A stretch of 64,000 nucleotides of DNA from an uncultured SAR86 cluster bacterium (GTDB taxonomy: Bacteria > Pseudomonadota > Gammaproteobacteria > Magnimaribacterales > AG-339-G14). The position numbers and the translations under genes were made by a program. Under the pieces are notes generated by a model. The model was not told the origin of the DNA. It searched no databases and saw only the letters and a list, made by a program, of their open reading frames with translations. Of this stretch, positions 26,697-34,714 are shown piece by piece; the stretch's first letter is position 1; every line of letters starts with the position of its first letter. The stretch covers positions 96,293 to 160,292 of the forward strand of contig CABZJI010000002.1 in the NCBI GenBank assembly GCA_902526045.1, given 5' to 3'.

Positions 26697-26786
26697 GGAG
26701 AGATGGCAGAGTGGTCGAATGCGCTCGCTTGGAAAGCGGGTAAGGGGGAAACTCCTTCAAGGGTTCGAATCCCTTTCTCTCCGCCA
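26697..26786 (+). tRNA. tRNA-Ser(GGA)
   Basis: 90 nt with encoded CCA. Acceptor GGAGAGA/TCTCTCC, a class II long variable arm (GGGGGAAACTCC region), anticodon stem CTCGC/GCGGG around loop TTGGAAA giving GGA. The T-arm contains GGTTCGAATCC; discriminator G. Only 2 nt separate it from the upstream stop codon and 8 nt from the downstream ATG, so it is probably cut from a longer transcript. Confidence 0.97.
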
Positions 26787-26794
26787 TTATTAAG

Positions 26795-27649
26795 ATGGAA
26801 TATATAGATTCAAAATATTTTAGTTACGCTGATCCAGATGATCCCTTTCTTAAAAGATTAATTATAAGATCTATCGAATATATTTCAGGTCAACCTGAGC
26901 TTTATAAACTTTATAACGAATATCAAAGATCCCCAGAGCTATATAGGAATTTTTGGGAAGGAAGCATTAAGAAATTAAATCTTAACGTTAATTATTCTGA
27001 AGAAGCATTGAAGAAAATACCAAAAGAAGGCCCATTAGTAGTGGTTGCTAATCATCCTTTTGGAGTTTTAGATGGACTAGTAATATGTTGGCTGATGAGT
27101 CTTGTAAGAGATGACTTTAAGGTTCTGACACATTCTTTATTGCTGAGAGCACCGGAGACAAAAGGATACCTTCTACCTGTAGATTTCGCACTTACTAAAC
27201 AGGCTGTCGTGACAAACATAGAGACAAGGAAGCTCTCAAGGAAATTCCTTTCTGATGGTGGATCAATGGTTATTTTTCCTAGTGGATGTGTGTCAACAAA
27301 GATGAAGATGAGAGAAAAAATTGCCTTTGATTGCGAATGGAAGGTTTTTACTTCAAGGCTTATCAAACAAAGCGATGCAACAATAGTACCAATTTATTTT
27401 CAAGGGCAAAACTCTCAATTATTTCATCTAGCCAGTCGTTTTGGTTTATTGTTCAGATCTGCGCTTTTATTTAAAGAAGTAAGAAGCAGAATGGGCACGG
27501 ATGTACCAGTTACAATTGGTGATCCATTAAATTTGAGAGATTTCAAAGAAAATATATCCAATCAAGACCTTATAAAAAGTCTAAGAACTTTAACCTATTC
27601 TTTAGATCCTAATTTACCACCAGATCCTCCTATTGGAATGGAGTTATAA
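26795..27649 (+). CDS. PlsC-like lysophospholipid acyltransferase
   Basis: 284 aa. The acyltransferase motifs are present: NHPFGVLD (HX5D-type block I, about residues 87-94), a middle block around LLPVDFA, and FPSGCVS (block III, FPxG). The layout fits the hemolysin/OlsB-like group of 1-acyl-glycerol-phosphate or lyso-ornithine-lipid acyltransferases rather than classical PlsC. It is a peripheral inner-membrane enzyme of lipid synthesis. The ATG lies 8 nt after the tRNA-Ser CCA with no good Shine-Dalgarno, so translation after tRNA processing would be near leaderless. Confidence 0.85.
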   Translation: MEYIDSKYFSYADPDDPFLKRLIIRSIEYISGQPELYKLYNEYQRSPELYRNFWEGSIKKLNLNVNYSEEALKKIPKEGPLVVVANHPFGVLDGLVICWLMSLVRDDFKVLTHSLLLRAPETKGYLLPVDFALTKQAVVTNIETRKLSRKFLSDGGSMVIFPSGCVSTKMKMREKIAFDCEWKVFTSRLIKQSDATIVPIYFQGQNSQLFHLASRFGLLFRSALLFKEVRSRMGTDVPVTIGDPLNLRDFKENISNQDLIKSLRTLTYSLDPNLPPDPPIGMEL

Positions 27650-27684
27650 AAATTTCTAATTAATAGAATTATAAATATCTTGAA

Positions 27685-27734
27685 AAATATTAGTTTTCCT
27701 AATAAATTAGCATTATTAATATTTCTAGGGGGAG
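27685..27734 (+). promoter_or_regulatory. csrA leader with GGA-containing Shine-Dalgarno
   Basis: The bases before the csrA ATG read TAGGGGGAG, a strong Shine-Dalgarno that includes a GGA motif, the core CsrA target. Upstream, AAATATTA (27685-27692) pairs perfectly with TAATATTT (27717-27724), with a smaller CTAA/TTAG hairpin inside. The AU-rich stem is weak. The GGA motif is direct; binding by CsrA is inferred. Confidence 0.4.
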
Positions 27735-27899
27735 ATGTTAGTTTTAAGCAGAAAAAAAGATCAAAAATTGCTGATCGGTGAGAATGTAACTATTACTGTT
27801 CTTGAAATAAAGGGCAGTCAAGTCAGATTAGGAATTACTGCACCAAATCAAGTTCCAGTTCATAGAGAAGAGATAGTCTCTTTAGAGAAGACTACTTAA
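27735..27899 (+). CDS. csrA: Carbon storage regulator CsrA
   Basis: 54 aa: starts [20 protein letters not shown], then [19 protein letters not shown] and PVHREEIV. These are the CsrA/RsmA hallmarks: N-terminal LVLSR RNA-binding strand, RLGI and VHREEI. CsrA is a dimeric RNA-binding protein that blocks or stabilises mRNAs by binding GGA in their leaders. tRNA-Arg(ACG) follows 30 bp downstream, as in the csrA region of E. coli. The ribosome site AGGGGGAG just before ATG contains GGA, so self-regulation is plausible. Confidence 0.96.
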   Translation: MLVLSRKKDQKLLIGENVTITVLEIKGSQVRLGITAPNQVPVHREEIVSLEKTT

Positions 27900-27929
27900 C
27901 CTTTTCTACTTTATACTAAGGTTTACTGG

Positions 27930-28006
27930 GCGCCCGTAGCTCAGTTGGATAGAGCACCAGGCTACGAACTTGGGTGTCGGAGGTTCGAATCCTTCCGGGC
28001 GTGCCA
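27930..28006 (+). tRNA. tRNA-Arg(ACG)
   Basis: 77 nt with CCA. Acceptor GCGCCCG/CGGGCGT pairs with a G1-U72; D-arm AGCTCAGTTGGATAGAGC; anticodon stem CCAGG/CTTGG around loop CTACGAA, anticodon ACG (read as ICG after deamination). T-arm GGTTCGAATCC; discriminator G. It lies 30 bp after csrA, a gammaproteobacterial arrangement. Confidence 0.97.
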
Positions 28007-28028
28007 TTTTTTTATAGTAAAATAAGCT

Positions 28029-29402
28029 ATGGCTTTAGAGTTAAACAGCAGCAAACAACCTTTTGTAAAGATTAATTCCCCAAAATATAATCTTCAATTC
28101 CCATTTGAAAGAAATTTTGATCTTACTGATCTCATGCTTTTCACAAGAGGTGAAGAACCCTATCAACACTTTTCAAACTTAAGAAATAACGCACCAGTGT
28201 ACTTCCATGAAACTGGTCCTGAAGATTCAGAACCTGGATTTTGGGTTCTAACAAAGTATAAAGATATTGAATTTGTTTCAAAAAATCAGGAAATTTTTTC
28301 TTCTCAATTAGCAGGTGGAACTCAACTTACTCATGGCTTTGAAACTCAAGATGATTTACCTTTGTATAGATCTACTATGGACCACATGCTCAGTCTCGAT
28401 GGTATGTTGCATTTAAGTATGCGTAATCCTCATATGGCTTTTTTTAACCCAAAGTACGTATCAAACTTAAGAAAGAAAGTAGAACTTAAAGTTGATGAGC
28501 TGCTGGATAAAATTGCCCCCTTAGGGAGATGCAATCTCGTTGAGGCGATCTCAGCAGAAGTTCCCATGTTTACGCTATGTGAAATGTTAGGTGTGCCTGA
28601 AGAAGATAGACCCAAAATTATTGAATGGATGAAATTTCTGGAAATGGCCCAATTGATTGCAGCAACTCAAGTTGCAGAAAAAAGTAATGTTGAATTTTCT
28701 GAAGAGCACTCGCAAGCTGCTCCTGATCCAGCATTAGTTGAAATGTTTACAAACATGGTTTCAGAGATGTTTGATTACGGAAGAACCATTCTTGAATCTA
28801 GAAGAAAGGATCCTAAAGATGACCTCTTATCCGTTATAGCTAATATCGAGGTTGAAGGAGAGAAACTTCCCAACGAGTATTTAGATGGCTCTTGGCTATT
28901 AATTATCTTTGCCGGGAATGACACAACAAGAAATTCTATAAGCGGAACAATGAATTTGCTATCCGAAAATCCTGATCAAAAAAATTTGGTGTTGAATGAT
29001 AAAAGTCTATTACCAAATATGGTTCATGAATCTATCAGAATGGTCTCTCCTGTTAGATACATGAGAAGAACTTCTAAATGTGATACACAAATAGGAGATC
29101 AAGAGATCGGACCTAATGAAAAGGTGTCATTATGGTATGGTGCTGCAAATAGAGATCCTGAAATTTTTACGGATCCTAATACATACGATGTTACTCGAGA
29201 AAATGCAAAAAAACATCTTGCTTTTGGCTATGGACGTCATTTATGTCTAGGAAAGCATACAGCCAACATGCAGTTAGAAGTCGTCTACGAAAAAATATTC
29301 TCAAGGTTTCCTGAAATGAAGCAGGATGGAGAAATGATTTTAACTCCAAACAACTTTGTTAATGCCATTCAAGACGTGCCGGTTAAATTTAATCCAAAAT
29401 AA
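28029..29402 (+). CDS. Cytochrome P450
   Basis: 457 aa, soluble bacterial class. I-helix FAGNDTTRN provides the oxygen-activating Asp-Thr pair, ESIR is the ExxR of helix K, and FGYGRHLCLGKH is the heme loop with proximal Cys406. No signal or anchor sequence is seen. It opens a same-strand run with a DUF1295 protein and an SRD5A-like reductase, which suggests oxidation of a lipid or steroid-like molecule. No ferredoxin or ferredoxin reductase gene adjoins it, so electrons must come from elsewhere. The CYP subfamily is not determined. Confidence 0.95.
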   Translation: MALELNSSKQPFVKINSPKYNLQFPFERNFDLTDLMLFTRGEEPYQHFSNLRNNAPVYFHETGPEDSEPGFWVLTKYKDIEFVSKNQEIFSSQLAGGTQLTHGFETQDDLPLYRSTMDHMLSLDGMLHLSMRNPHMAFFNPKYVSNLRKKVELKVDELLDKIAPLGRCNLVEAISAEVPMFTLCEMLGVPEEDRPKIIEWMKFLEMAQLIAATQVAEKSNVEFSEEHSQAAPDPALVEMFTNMVSEMFDYGRTILESRRKDPKDDLLSVIANIEVEGEKLPNEYLDGSWLLIIFAGNDTTRNSISGTMNLLSENPDQKNLVLNDKSLLPNMVHESIRMVSPVRYMRRTSKCDTQIGDQEIGPNEKVSLWYGAANRDPEIFTDPNTYDVTRENAKKHLAFGYGRHLCLGKHTANMQLEVVYEKIFSRFPEMKQDGEMILTPNNFVNAIQDVPVKFNPK

Positions 29403-29414
29403 AAGTTCTTGATT

Positions 29415-30284
29415 ATGAAAGCTCACCATATTTTGTGTTTATTTTGCTATTCATTGAGCCTTGCTGCAGCAGCAGTTTGTTTAAGTGCAACAGATTCTTT
29501 CGGATTTCATCTATGGATAGATGTCCTAATTGCACATGTTATAAGCACTTTAGTAATCTATCTTTTTAGTACCTTCTATTCAAATTCCAGTTTATATGAT
29601 CCTTATTGGTCCTTAGCACCAGTTCCTATTTATTTTTTCATCGCCTTATCTAATGTAAATGAAATTAATATGGAGCGTATTTTTCTTGTAGGTATTCCAG
29701 TTTGTTATTGGGCTTTAAGATTGACTCATAATTGGTTACGATCCTGGCCGGGCCTATCAAAAGAGGATTTTAGATACGTTAATTTATACGAAACTTTTGG
29801 GTCTTCAAAATGGTTTATTAATCTCTTTGGCATTCATCTTTTTCCAACTTTGATTGTAAATTTATGTCTGTTTCCTTTGTATTTCTATTTCATTGAAAAC
29901 TTTGTGGATGTAAGCATATTAGATTATTTAATATGTTTGTTTACTTTTTCAATGGTTTTACTTGAACAGATCTCTGATGAACAAATGCATACATTTAGAG
30001 GAAACACAGAAAATAAAGGGAAAACTATGAAACAAGGTCTGTGGCAATATTCTCGTCATCCAAACTATTTAGGCGAAGTAGGATTCTGGTTTGGACTATG
30101 CGGATTTGGGATAATTGGAACTAATGGCTCGATTTTTCTTTTGGTTTGCCCCATAGCAATGCTACTGATGTTTATGTTTGCATCTATACCAATGATGGAT
30201 AATAGAAGCCTTGAAAACAGGACTGATTATGAAGATTATATGAGAAAAACGTCCTCTTTGATGATCCTTCCAAGCAAGAAATGA
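29415..30284 (+). CDS. DUF1295 / steroid 5-alpha-reductase-fold membrane protein
   Basis: About 289 aa from ATG at 29415 (a TTG 6 bases earlier is possible). Seven or so membrane helices. The C-terminal signature QYSRHPNYLGEVGFWFG is the DUF1295 hallmark, shared with the isoprenylcysteine methyltransferase/steroid reductase fold, and the end MDNRSLENRTDYEDYMRKTS matches the family. Such proteins are predicted NADPH-dependent double-bond reductases of lipids or steroids. Its stop overlaps the next gene's start by ATGA, so it is tightly coupled to the SRD5A-like gene. Confidence 0.85.
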   Translation: MKAHHILCLFCYSLSLAAAAVCLSATDSFGFHLWIDVLIAHVISTLVIYLFSTFYSNSSLYDPYWSLAPVPIYFFIALSNVNEINMERIFLVGIPVCYWALRLTHNWLRSWPGLSKEDFRYVNLYETFGSSKWFINLFGIHLFPTLIVNLCLFPLYFYFIENFVDVSILDYLICLFTFSMVLLEQISDEQMHTFRGNTENKGKTMKQGLWQYSRHPNYLGEVGFWFGLCGFGIIGTNGSIFLLVCPIAMLLMFMFASIPMMDNRSLENRTDYEDYMRKTSSLMILPSKK

Positions 30285-31027
30285 CTATCCATCAATTAGT
30301 TATGCTTATCTGGACTTTAGTAGGTCTATCTGTGTTTATTTATTTATTTTTTCAAACTGCTCCGTATGGGAGACATCAGGAAAAAGGTTGGGGATTTGAA
30401 ATAAATTCACGATGGGGTTGGATCCTGATGGAATCTCCAGCTTTTTATTTGATGCTTGTTTTCTTGATTTTAAATTTTTCAAGCAGCTCAAATTTCTCTA
30501 TTTTTGCATCCATCTTATTCATGATTCATTATTTTAATCGCAGTTTCATTTGGCCTATAAGAGCAAGAATTAAAAATAAGAGCATGCCAGTGACTATAGC
30601 TTTATCTGCTTTCTTGTTTAATTTTGTAAATGTTTATATTCAAGGAACCTGGCTATTTTATATCTCAAATTATGCTGATGACCATTTTTTCTCATTACCG
30701 TTTTTTTTGGGGCTTAGTCTATTTTTTATTGGTATGTTCATAAACATAAAATCAGATGAGATTCTATTTTCTTTGAGAAAGAAAGATGAGGGATATCAAG
30801 TACCAAAAGGATTCATTTATAAATTTGTATCTTGTCCGAATTATTTAGGTGAATTCATAGAATGGTTAGGCTGGGCAATAATGACTTTTAGTACAGCAGG
30901 CTTAGTATTCTTTTTTTGGACTGTAGCTAATTTATTGCCAAGAGCGGTCGCTAACCACAAATGGTATAAAGAAAACTTCGAAGATTATCCGGAAGATAGA
31001 AAAGCTGTTCTTCCTAAACTATTATAG
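30281..31027 (+). CDS. Steroid 5-alpha-reductase (SRD5A)-like membrane enzyme
   Basis: 248 aa, about six helices. The C-terminal domain follows the eukaryotic SRD5A pattern: SCPNYLGEFIEWLGWA, then ANHKWYKENFEDYPEDRKAVLP, aligned with NYxGE...EW...FExYPxxRKxxxP of human type 1 and 2 enzymes. The family reduces the delta-4 double bond of 3-oxosteroids with NADPH. In a bacterium the substrate could be an environmental steroid or another enone lipid. It overlaps the DUF1295 gene by ATGA and a convergent small gene by 3-6 bp. Confidence 0.88.
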   Translation: MTIHQLVMLIWTLVGLSVFIYLFFQTAPYGRHQEKGWGFEINSRWGWILMESPAFYLMLVFLILNFSSSSNFSIFASILFMIHYFNRSFIWPIRARIKNKSMPVTIALSAFLFNFVNVYIQGTWLFYISNYADDHFFSLPFFLGLSLFFIGMFINIKSDEILFSLRKKDEGYQVPKGFIYKFVSCPNYLGEFIEWLGWAIMTFSTAGLVFFFWTVANLLPRAVANHKWYKENFEDYPEDRKAVLPKLL

Positions 31028-31195
31028 TTTTTCTTCTAGAGTTTTCATTCTCTTTTCAAGCTCTTCAACTCTTCTGAAAATTTCTTCAACTTCTTTACTC
31101 TTGGCAAAACCCGCTCCTTCAATATACTTTTCCAAAGCAGGCTTTAGCATTTTTTCTATATTTTTTATATCTTTAGCAATAGTAAAAGGATTCAT
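31022..31195 (-). CDS. Small coiled-coil protein (57 aa)
   Basis: 57 aa, opening MNPFTIAKDIKNIEKMLKPA and ending in a predicted coiled coil (EVEEIFRRVEELEKRMKTLEEKL). The shape, a helix followed by a C-terminal heptad region, recalls the UbiK/BMFP accessory proteins, though it is shorter and the match is loose. It is convergent with the SRD5A-like gene (overlap 31022-31027) and divergent from the 4-helix membrane protein. I do not assign a function. Confidence 0.6.
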   Translation of the reverse strand: MNPFTIAKDIKNIEKMLKPALEKYIEGAGFAKSKEVEEIFRRVEELEKRMKTLEEKL

Positions 31196-31241
31196 AATAT
31201 TTATTAGTTAATTGCTATAATTTTAACATTAGGAGGGAGAA

Positions 31242-31640
31242 ATGGATTTAACAACAAAAGTTATTTTGATTGTCTTATTTATGTTTTTTGCAACACTTTC
31301 TCTTATTTTTATCCTTAACCCCAATTTAGTTAGTGTGTTTCCTGGTGTTGGCTTTACGAAAGAGATGATGTATGAATGGAGGTTAAGAACTATCATTCCT
31401 GCTCTTTATTTTACAATATGCTATTTCATCTATAGATTTTTTGCAGGTAGAAATCCAACTACAACTTTGTGGCCTATTTACATAGTAATAACTTCATTTG
31501 TAATTACCCAATTTATAGCTTTTTTCTCAATGGGTATCACAATCCTACAAATCTTTTGTTTTCTAATTTCACTTGGCACAGCTTTTAATCTAAGAATGGC
31601 TGATTTAAAACGAAGTAGACAAATAATAGGTAGATTTTAG
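31242..31640 (+). CDS. Hypothetical four-helix membrane protein
   Basis: 132 aa. Four hydrophobic segments, about residues 5-28, 48-66, 77-97 and 99-116, with a basic C-terminus (RMADLKRSRQIIGRF). A strong Shine-Dalgarno (AGGAGGG) precedes the ATG by 5 bases. No family recognised. It sits 2 bp before an MDR oxidoreductase gene, so it is probably co-transcribed with the lipid-redox genes; a role as a small membrane partner is inference. Confidence 0.75.
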   Translation: MDLTTKVILIVLFMFFATLSLIFILNPNLVSVFPGVGFTKEMMYEWRLRTIIPALYFTICYFIYRFFAGRNPTTTLWPIYIVITSFVITQFIAFFSMGITILQIFCFLISLGTAFNLRMADLKRSRQIIGRF

Positions 31641-31642
31641 AA

Positions 31643-32650
31643 GTGTCTATTCAAGCTCAAGGACTTCTTTGCCAATATTTATCTGAGGATATGTCAGGGA
31701 TTAATCTAGGATCTTTAGAATTACCTAAAATTGAAAATGATTTAGTAAAAATAAAAATATCGCATGCCTCATTAAATTTTCCAGATTGGTTGATGTCTCA
31801 AGGTAAATATCAGAGAAAGCCAGAACTACCCTTTTTTTTAGGCATGGAAGGTTCTGGAACTATTGAATCTGTTGGTCCAAATGTAAAAGATTTTAAAATT
31901 AATGATGAGGTAATGTTTGGAGGTTGGGGTCATGGTGCAATAGCAAATTATATAGTTTTACCAGAATCCAAAATATCTAAGAAACCTAATGCGTTGAATA
32001 TGGCGGAAGCAGCTGCATTTGCTACTGTTTACACTACCGCATACGTTTCATTAATTAGGAGAGGGGAGATGAAACCTGATGATGTCGTACTTATCCATGG
32101 TTCTTCAGGTGGCGTTGGCATGGCAGCTGTTCAACTTGCAAAAATGTTTGGCAACACGGTTATTGCAACAGGAACCTCTAAGGAAAAGCTAAAAATTGTT
32201 AAATCTTGGGGTGCAGACTTTATTTTGAATACCTTGAAGGATGGGGTTACTGCTTTCAGAGAGGAAGTTAAAGATTTAACTGATGGTAAAGGTGCGGATG
32301 TAATTTATGATCCAGTTGGAGGAGATGTTTTTGATGAGTCTATTCGTTGTATAAATTGGAATGGAAGACTTCTAATTGTTGGGTTTACCAGCGGAAGATT
32401 ACCTAGCCTCCCAGTTAATATAGCTTTGATAAAAGGTTTTTCAGTAATAGGTGTTAGAGCTGGCGAATACGGTATTCGAGATCCAGAAAAGGGAGCAGAA
32501 ACAAGAAAAATTATCCACGAGCTTGCAGAAACTGGAAACTTAATGCCACACATATGCAAAGAATTCAATCTTACTGATGCAAAAGAAGCTTTGGAATATT
32601 TATCCAAAAGAAAGTTAGTTGGAAAAGTAGTTATCAAAAATAATTTATGA
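31643..32650 (+). CDS. NADPH:quinone reductase-like MDR oxidoreductase
   Basis: 335 aa from GTG. N-terminal GroES-like domain has ASLNFPDWLMSQGKYQ and FFLGMEGSGTIESVG, typical of the NADPH:quinone oxidoreductase subgroup. The Rossmann turn is IHGSSGGVGMAAVQLAK, then DVIYDPVGGDVFDES. No catalytic-zinc Cys/His set. The likely reaction is NADPH-dependent reduction of a quinone or an alpha,beta-unsaturated acyl or carbonyl. The stop overlaps the start of the spinster-like transporter (ATGA). Confidence 0.9.
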   Translation: MSIQAQGLLCQYLSEDMSGINLGSLELPKIENDLVKIKISHASLNFPDWLMSQGKYQRKPELPFFLGMEGSGTIESVGPNVKDFKINDEVMFGGWGHGAIANYIVLPESKISKKPNALNMAEAAAFATVYTTAYVSLIRRGEMKPDDVVLIHGSSGGVGMAAVQLAKMFGNTVIATGTSKEKLKIVKSWGADFILNTLKDGVTAFREEVKDLTDGKGADVIYDPVGGDVFDESIRCINWNGRLLIVGFTSGRLPSLPVNIALIKGFSVIGVRAGEYGIRDPEKGAETRKIIHELAETGNLMPHICKEFNLTDAKEALEYLSKRKLVGKVVIKNNL

Positions 32651-33930
32651 AATATCTATCAGCTAAACTGTATGAGAATAAATCATATGGTTACTTCGTC
32701 TTAGGAGTTTTAACTACAGTATATAGTTTTAACTTCATAGATAGACAACTTCTAGTTATTCTTCAAGAATCAATTAAAGCTGAAATGGGCTTATCCGACA
32801 CTCAGCTTGGACTTTTATCTGGTTTTTCTTTTGCAATATTTTATGTTTCCTTTGGTATTCCTTTGGCAAAATTGGCCGATAGTTGGATAAGGAGAGATGT
32901 CATAGTAATTTCATTAACTATTTGGAGCTCAATGACTGCTGTCAGCGGGTTCGCTCAAAATTTCATACATTTATTATTGGCAAGAATTGGTGTTGCAATT
33001 GGAGAGGCAGGAGGTAGTCCTCCAGCGCATGCCATGGTTTCTGATATTTTTAATCAACAGCAAAGAGCAACCGCTTTAGCAATATATTCAACTGGAATAA
33101 ATATTGGAATCCTATTTGGCTTTCTACTGGGTGGGTGGATAAATGAATTCTATGGATGGCGGACGGCATTCTTAGTTGTTGGACTTCCTGGAATTGCTTT
33201 GGCTATTTTTTTAAAATTAGCTGTAGCAGAACCTACAAGAGGTATGGCAGAAGAAAAAGTTGATGAAGGTAGTGCTCCAAAACTTAAAGAAACGCTGAAG
33301 ATCTTGTGGTCTAGAAAATCATTCCGACACCTATCAATAGCCTGCGGTATTCACGCCTTTGTCTCCTACGGAGCTGGAAATTTTATACCTTCATTATTTT
33401 TACGACTACATGATATTGAAACTGGTGAGCTAGGAACCTGGCTAGCACTAAGCTCAGTTGCTGGTGGGATAGGAACTTTTATGGGAGGGTATCTTTCTGA
33501 TCGATTAGGAAAGCAAGATCCCAGATGGTACCAATGGGTGCCTGCAATAACTACTCTCATCTATCTACCTTTTACTTTATTTATATATTTAACTGATCAA
33601 ACCTATCTTGCTTTATTGACAACGTTTATAACAGGCATGCTATTCAATGCTTATTTAGCACCAAATTTAGCAATAACTCACTCCTTGGTCGGTTTAAGAA
33701 TGAGAGCAATGTCTTCAGCCATACTATTTTTTATTCTGAATTTCATTGGATTAGGGTTTGGCCCTATGGTTATAGGTTTTGTTAGCGATACGATCAATCC
33801 AACTTATGGAATAGAGTCAATCCGGTATTCGTTACTTATTGTTATACCTATCTCAACAATATGGTCTGCCACACATTACTTTATTGCCGCTAGACATATC
33901 AGATCAGATTTAGAGTTAGCTCCAAAATAA
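32647..33930 (+). CDS. MFS transporter, spinster-like
   Basis: 427 aa, 12 helices. The start region YSFNFIDRQLLVILQESIKAEMGLSDTQLGLLSG is the spinster-like MFS signature, followed by PLAKLADSWIRRDVI (motif A) and RIGVAIGEAGGSPPAHAM. Bacterial relatives often sit with degradation clusters and move hydrophobic acids. The gene is translationally coupled to the MDR gene (ATGA overlap) and is followed 1 bp later by a PPIase. Direction of transport and substrate are unknown; a lipid or steroid-like acid would fit the neighbours. Confidence 0.9.
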   Translation: MKYLSAKLYENKSYGYFVLGVLTTVYSFNFIDRQLLVILQESIKAEMGLSDTQLGLLSGFSFAIFYVSFGIPLAKLADSWIRRDVIVISLTIWSSMTAVSGFAQNFIHLLLARIGVAIGEAGGSPPAHAMVSDIFNQQQRATALAIYSTGINIGILFGFLLGGWINEFYGWRTAFLVVGLPGIALAIFLKLAVAEPTRGMAEEKVDEGSAPKLKETLKILWSRKSFRHLSIACGIHAFVSYGAGNFIPSLFLRLHDIETGELGTWLALSSVAGGIGTFMGGYLSDRLGKQDPRWYQWVPAITTLIYLPFTLFIYLTDQTYLALLTTFITGMLFNAYLAPNLAITHSLVGLRMRAMSSAILFFILNFIGLGFGPMVIGFVSDTINPTYGIESIRYSLLIVIPISTIWSATHYFIAARHIRSDLELAPK

Positions 33931-33931
33931 A

Positions 33932-34714
33932 ATGTCTAAAAAGATATTAGTATTCCTTTCCATAGCTCTTTTTCTGTATTTGGTTGATTGGCTTTTAAAC
34001 AATGATGAAAGGATGATTAACGTCAGCGATAACGAAATCGATTTTTTGATATCAACTTGGAATGATCAAATGCAAAGACCCCCGAATCAGGAGGAATTAA
34101 AAATCATTATTGATAACTACATACAAAACGAGGTTTTATACCGAGAAGCTTTGACTCTTAATTTGGATAGAGGAGATATTATTGTTAAAAGAAGACTAGT
34201 CCAAAAATTAGGTTTTTTAAAACAAGAAGAAGGAGTGATAATTCCAAACGATAGAGAGTTGAAAATATTTTTTGATGAAAATAGAGATGATTTTAGAATT
34301 CCTAAAAGATTAAGTTTTGACCATACCTTCTTTTCAAAGGAATCGCGGTCGTTTGAGGAAGTAAAACAATATCTGATAAATAAAAACATAAAGGGCGATC
34401 CTTTTCTTTTGGGTAGAAATTTTTCAGATAAAACAATTAGACAAATACAGAGAGATTTCGGAGAAAAATTTGCTACCGTATTGGATAATTTACTAATGCT
34501 TGAAAGCAATTTAATAATTGAATCTATCTATGGATGGCACATAGTGAATGTTTCAAATATTGAAAATTCTTACTTACCAAAATTTATTTCAATAAAGGAT
34601 AAGCTTTTAGACAGCTATTTATTAATTAAAAAGGATGAAATTTTAAAGGAATACACAGAGGAATTAATAAAATCTTACGATGTGTCTTTAAGTAAAAAAT
34701 ATACTTTTGATTAA
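33932..34714 (+). CDS. Membrane-anchored parvulin-type peptidyl-prolyl isomerase
   Basis: 260 aa. One N-terminal membrane segment (about residues 5-22) with a short cytoplasmic start. The N-domain (SDNEIDFLISTWNDQMQRPPNQEELKIIIDNYIQNEVLYREA) resembles the chaperone part of PpiD/SurA/PrsA proteins, followed by a divergent parvulin domain (about 110-215) ending in the YGWHIVNVSNIE strand typical of parvulins. It probably helps fold extracytoplasmic proteins. It overlaps the HupE gene that follows, a pairing seen in other genomes and suggestive of assisted HupE folding. Confidence 0.8.
   Translation: MSKKILVFLSIALFLYLVDWLLNNDERMINVSDNEIDFLISTWNDQMQRPPNQEELKIIIDNYIQNEVLYREALTLNLDRGDIIVKRRLVQKLGFLKQEEGVIIPNDRELKIFFDENRDDFRIPKRLSFDHTFFSKESRSFEEVKQYLINKNIKGDPFLLGRNFSDKTIRQIQRDFGEKFATVLDNLLMLESNLIIESIYGWHIVNVSNIENSYLPKFISIKDKLLDSYLLIKKDEILKEYTEELIKSYDVSLSKKYTFD

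Noticed and set aside
27685..27724. Riboswitch upstream of csrA
   Set aside because: Only a weak AU hairpin within an 85-bp gap; no conserved riboswitch core is visible.
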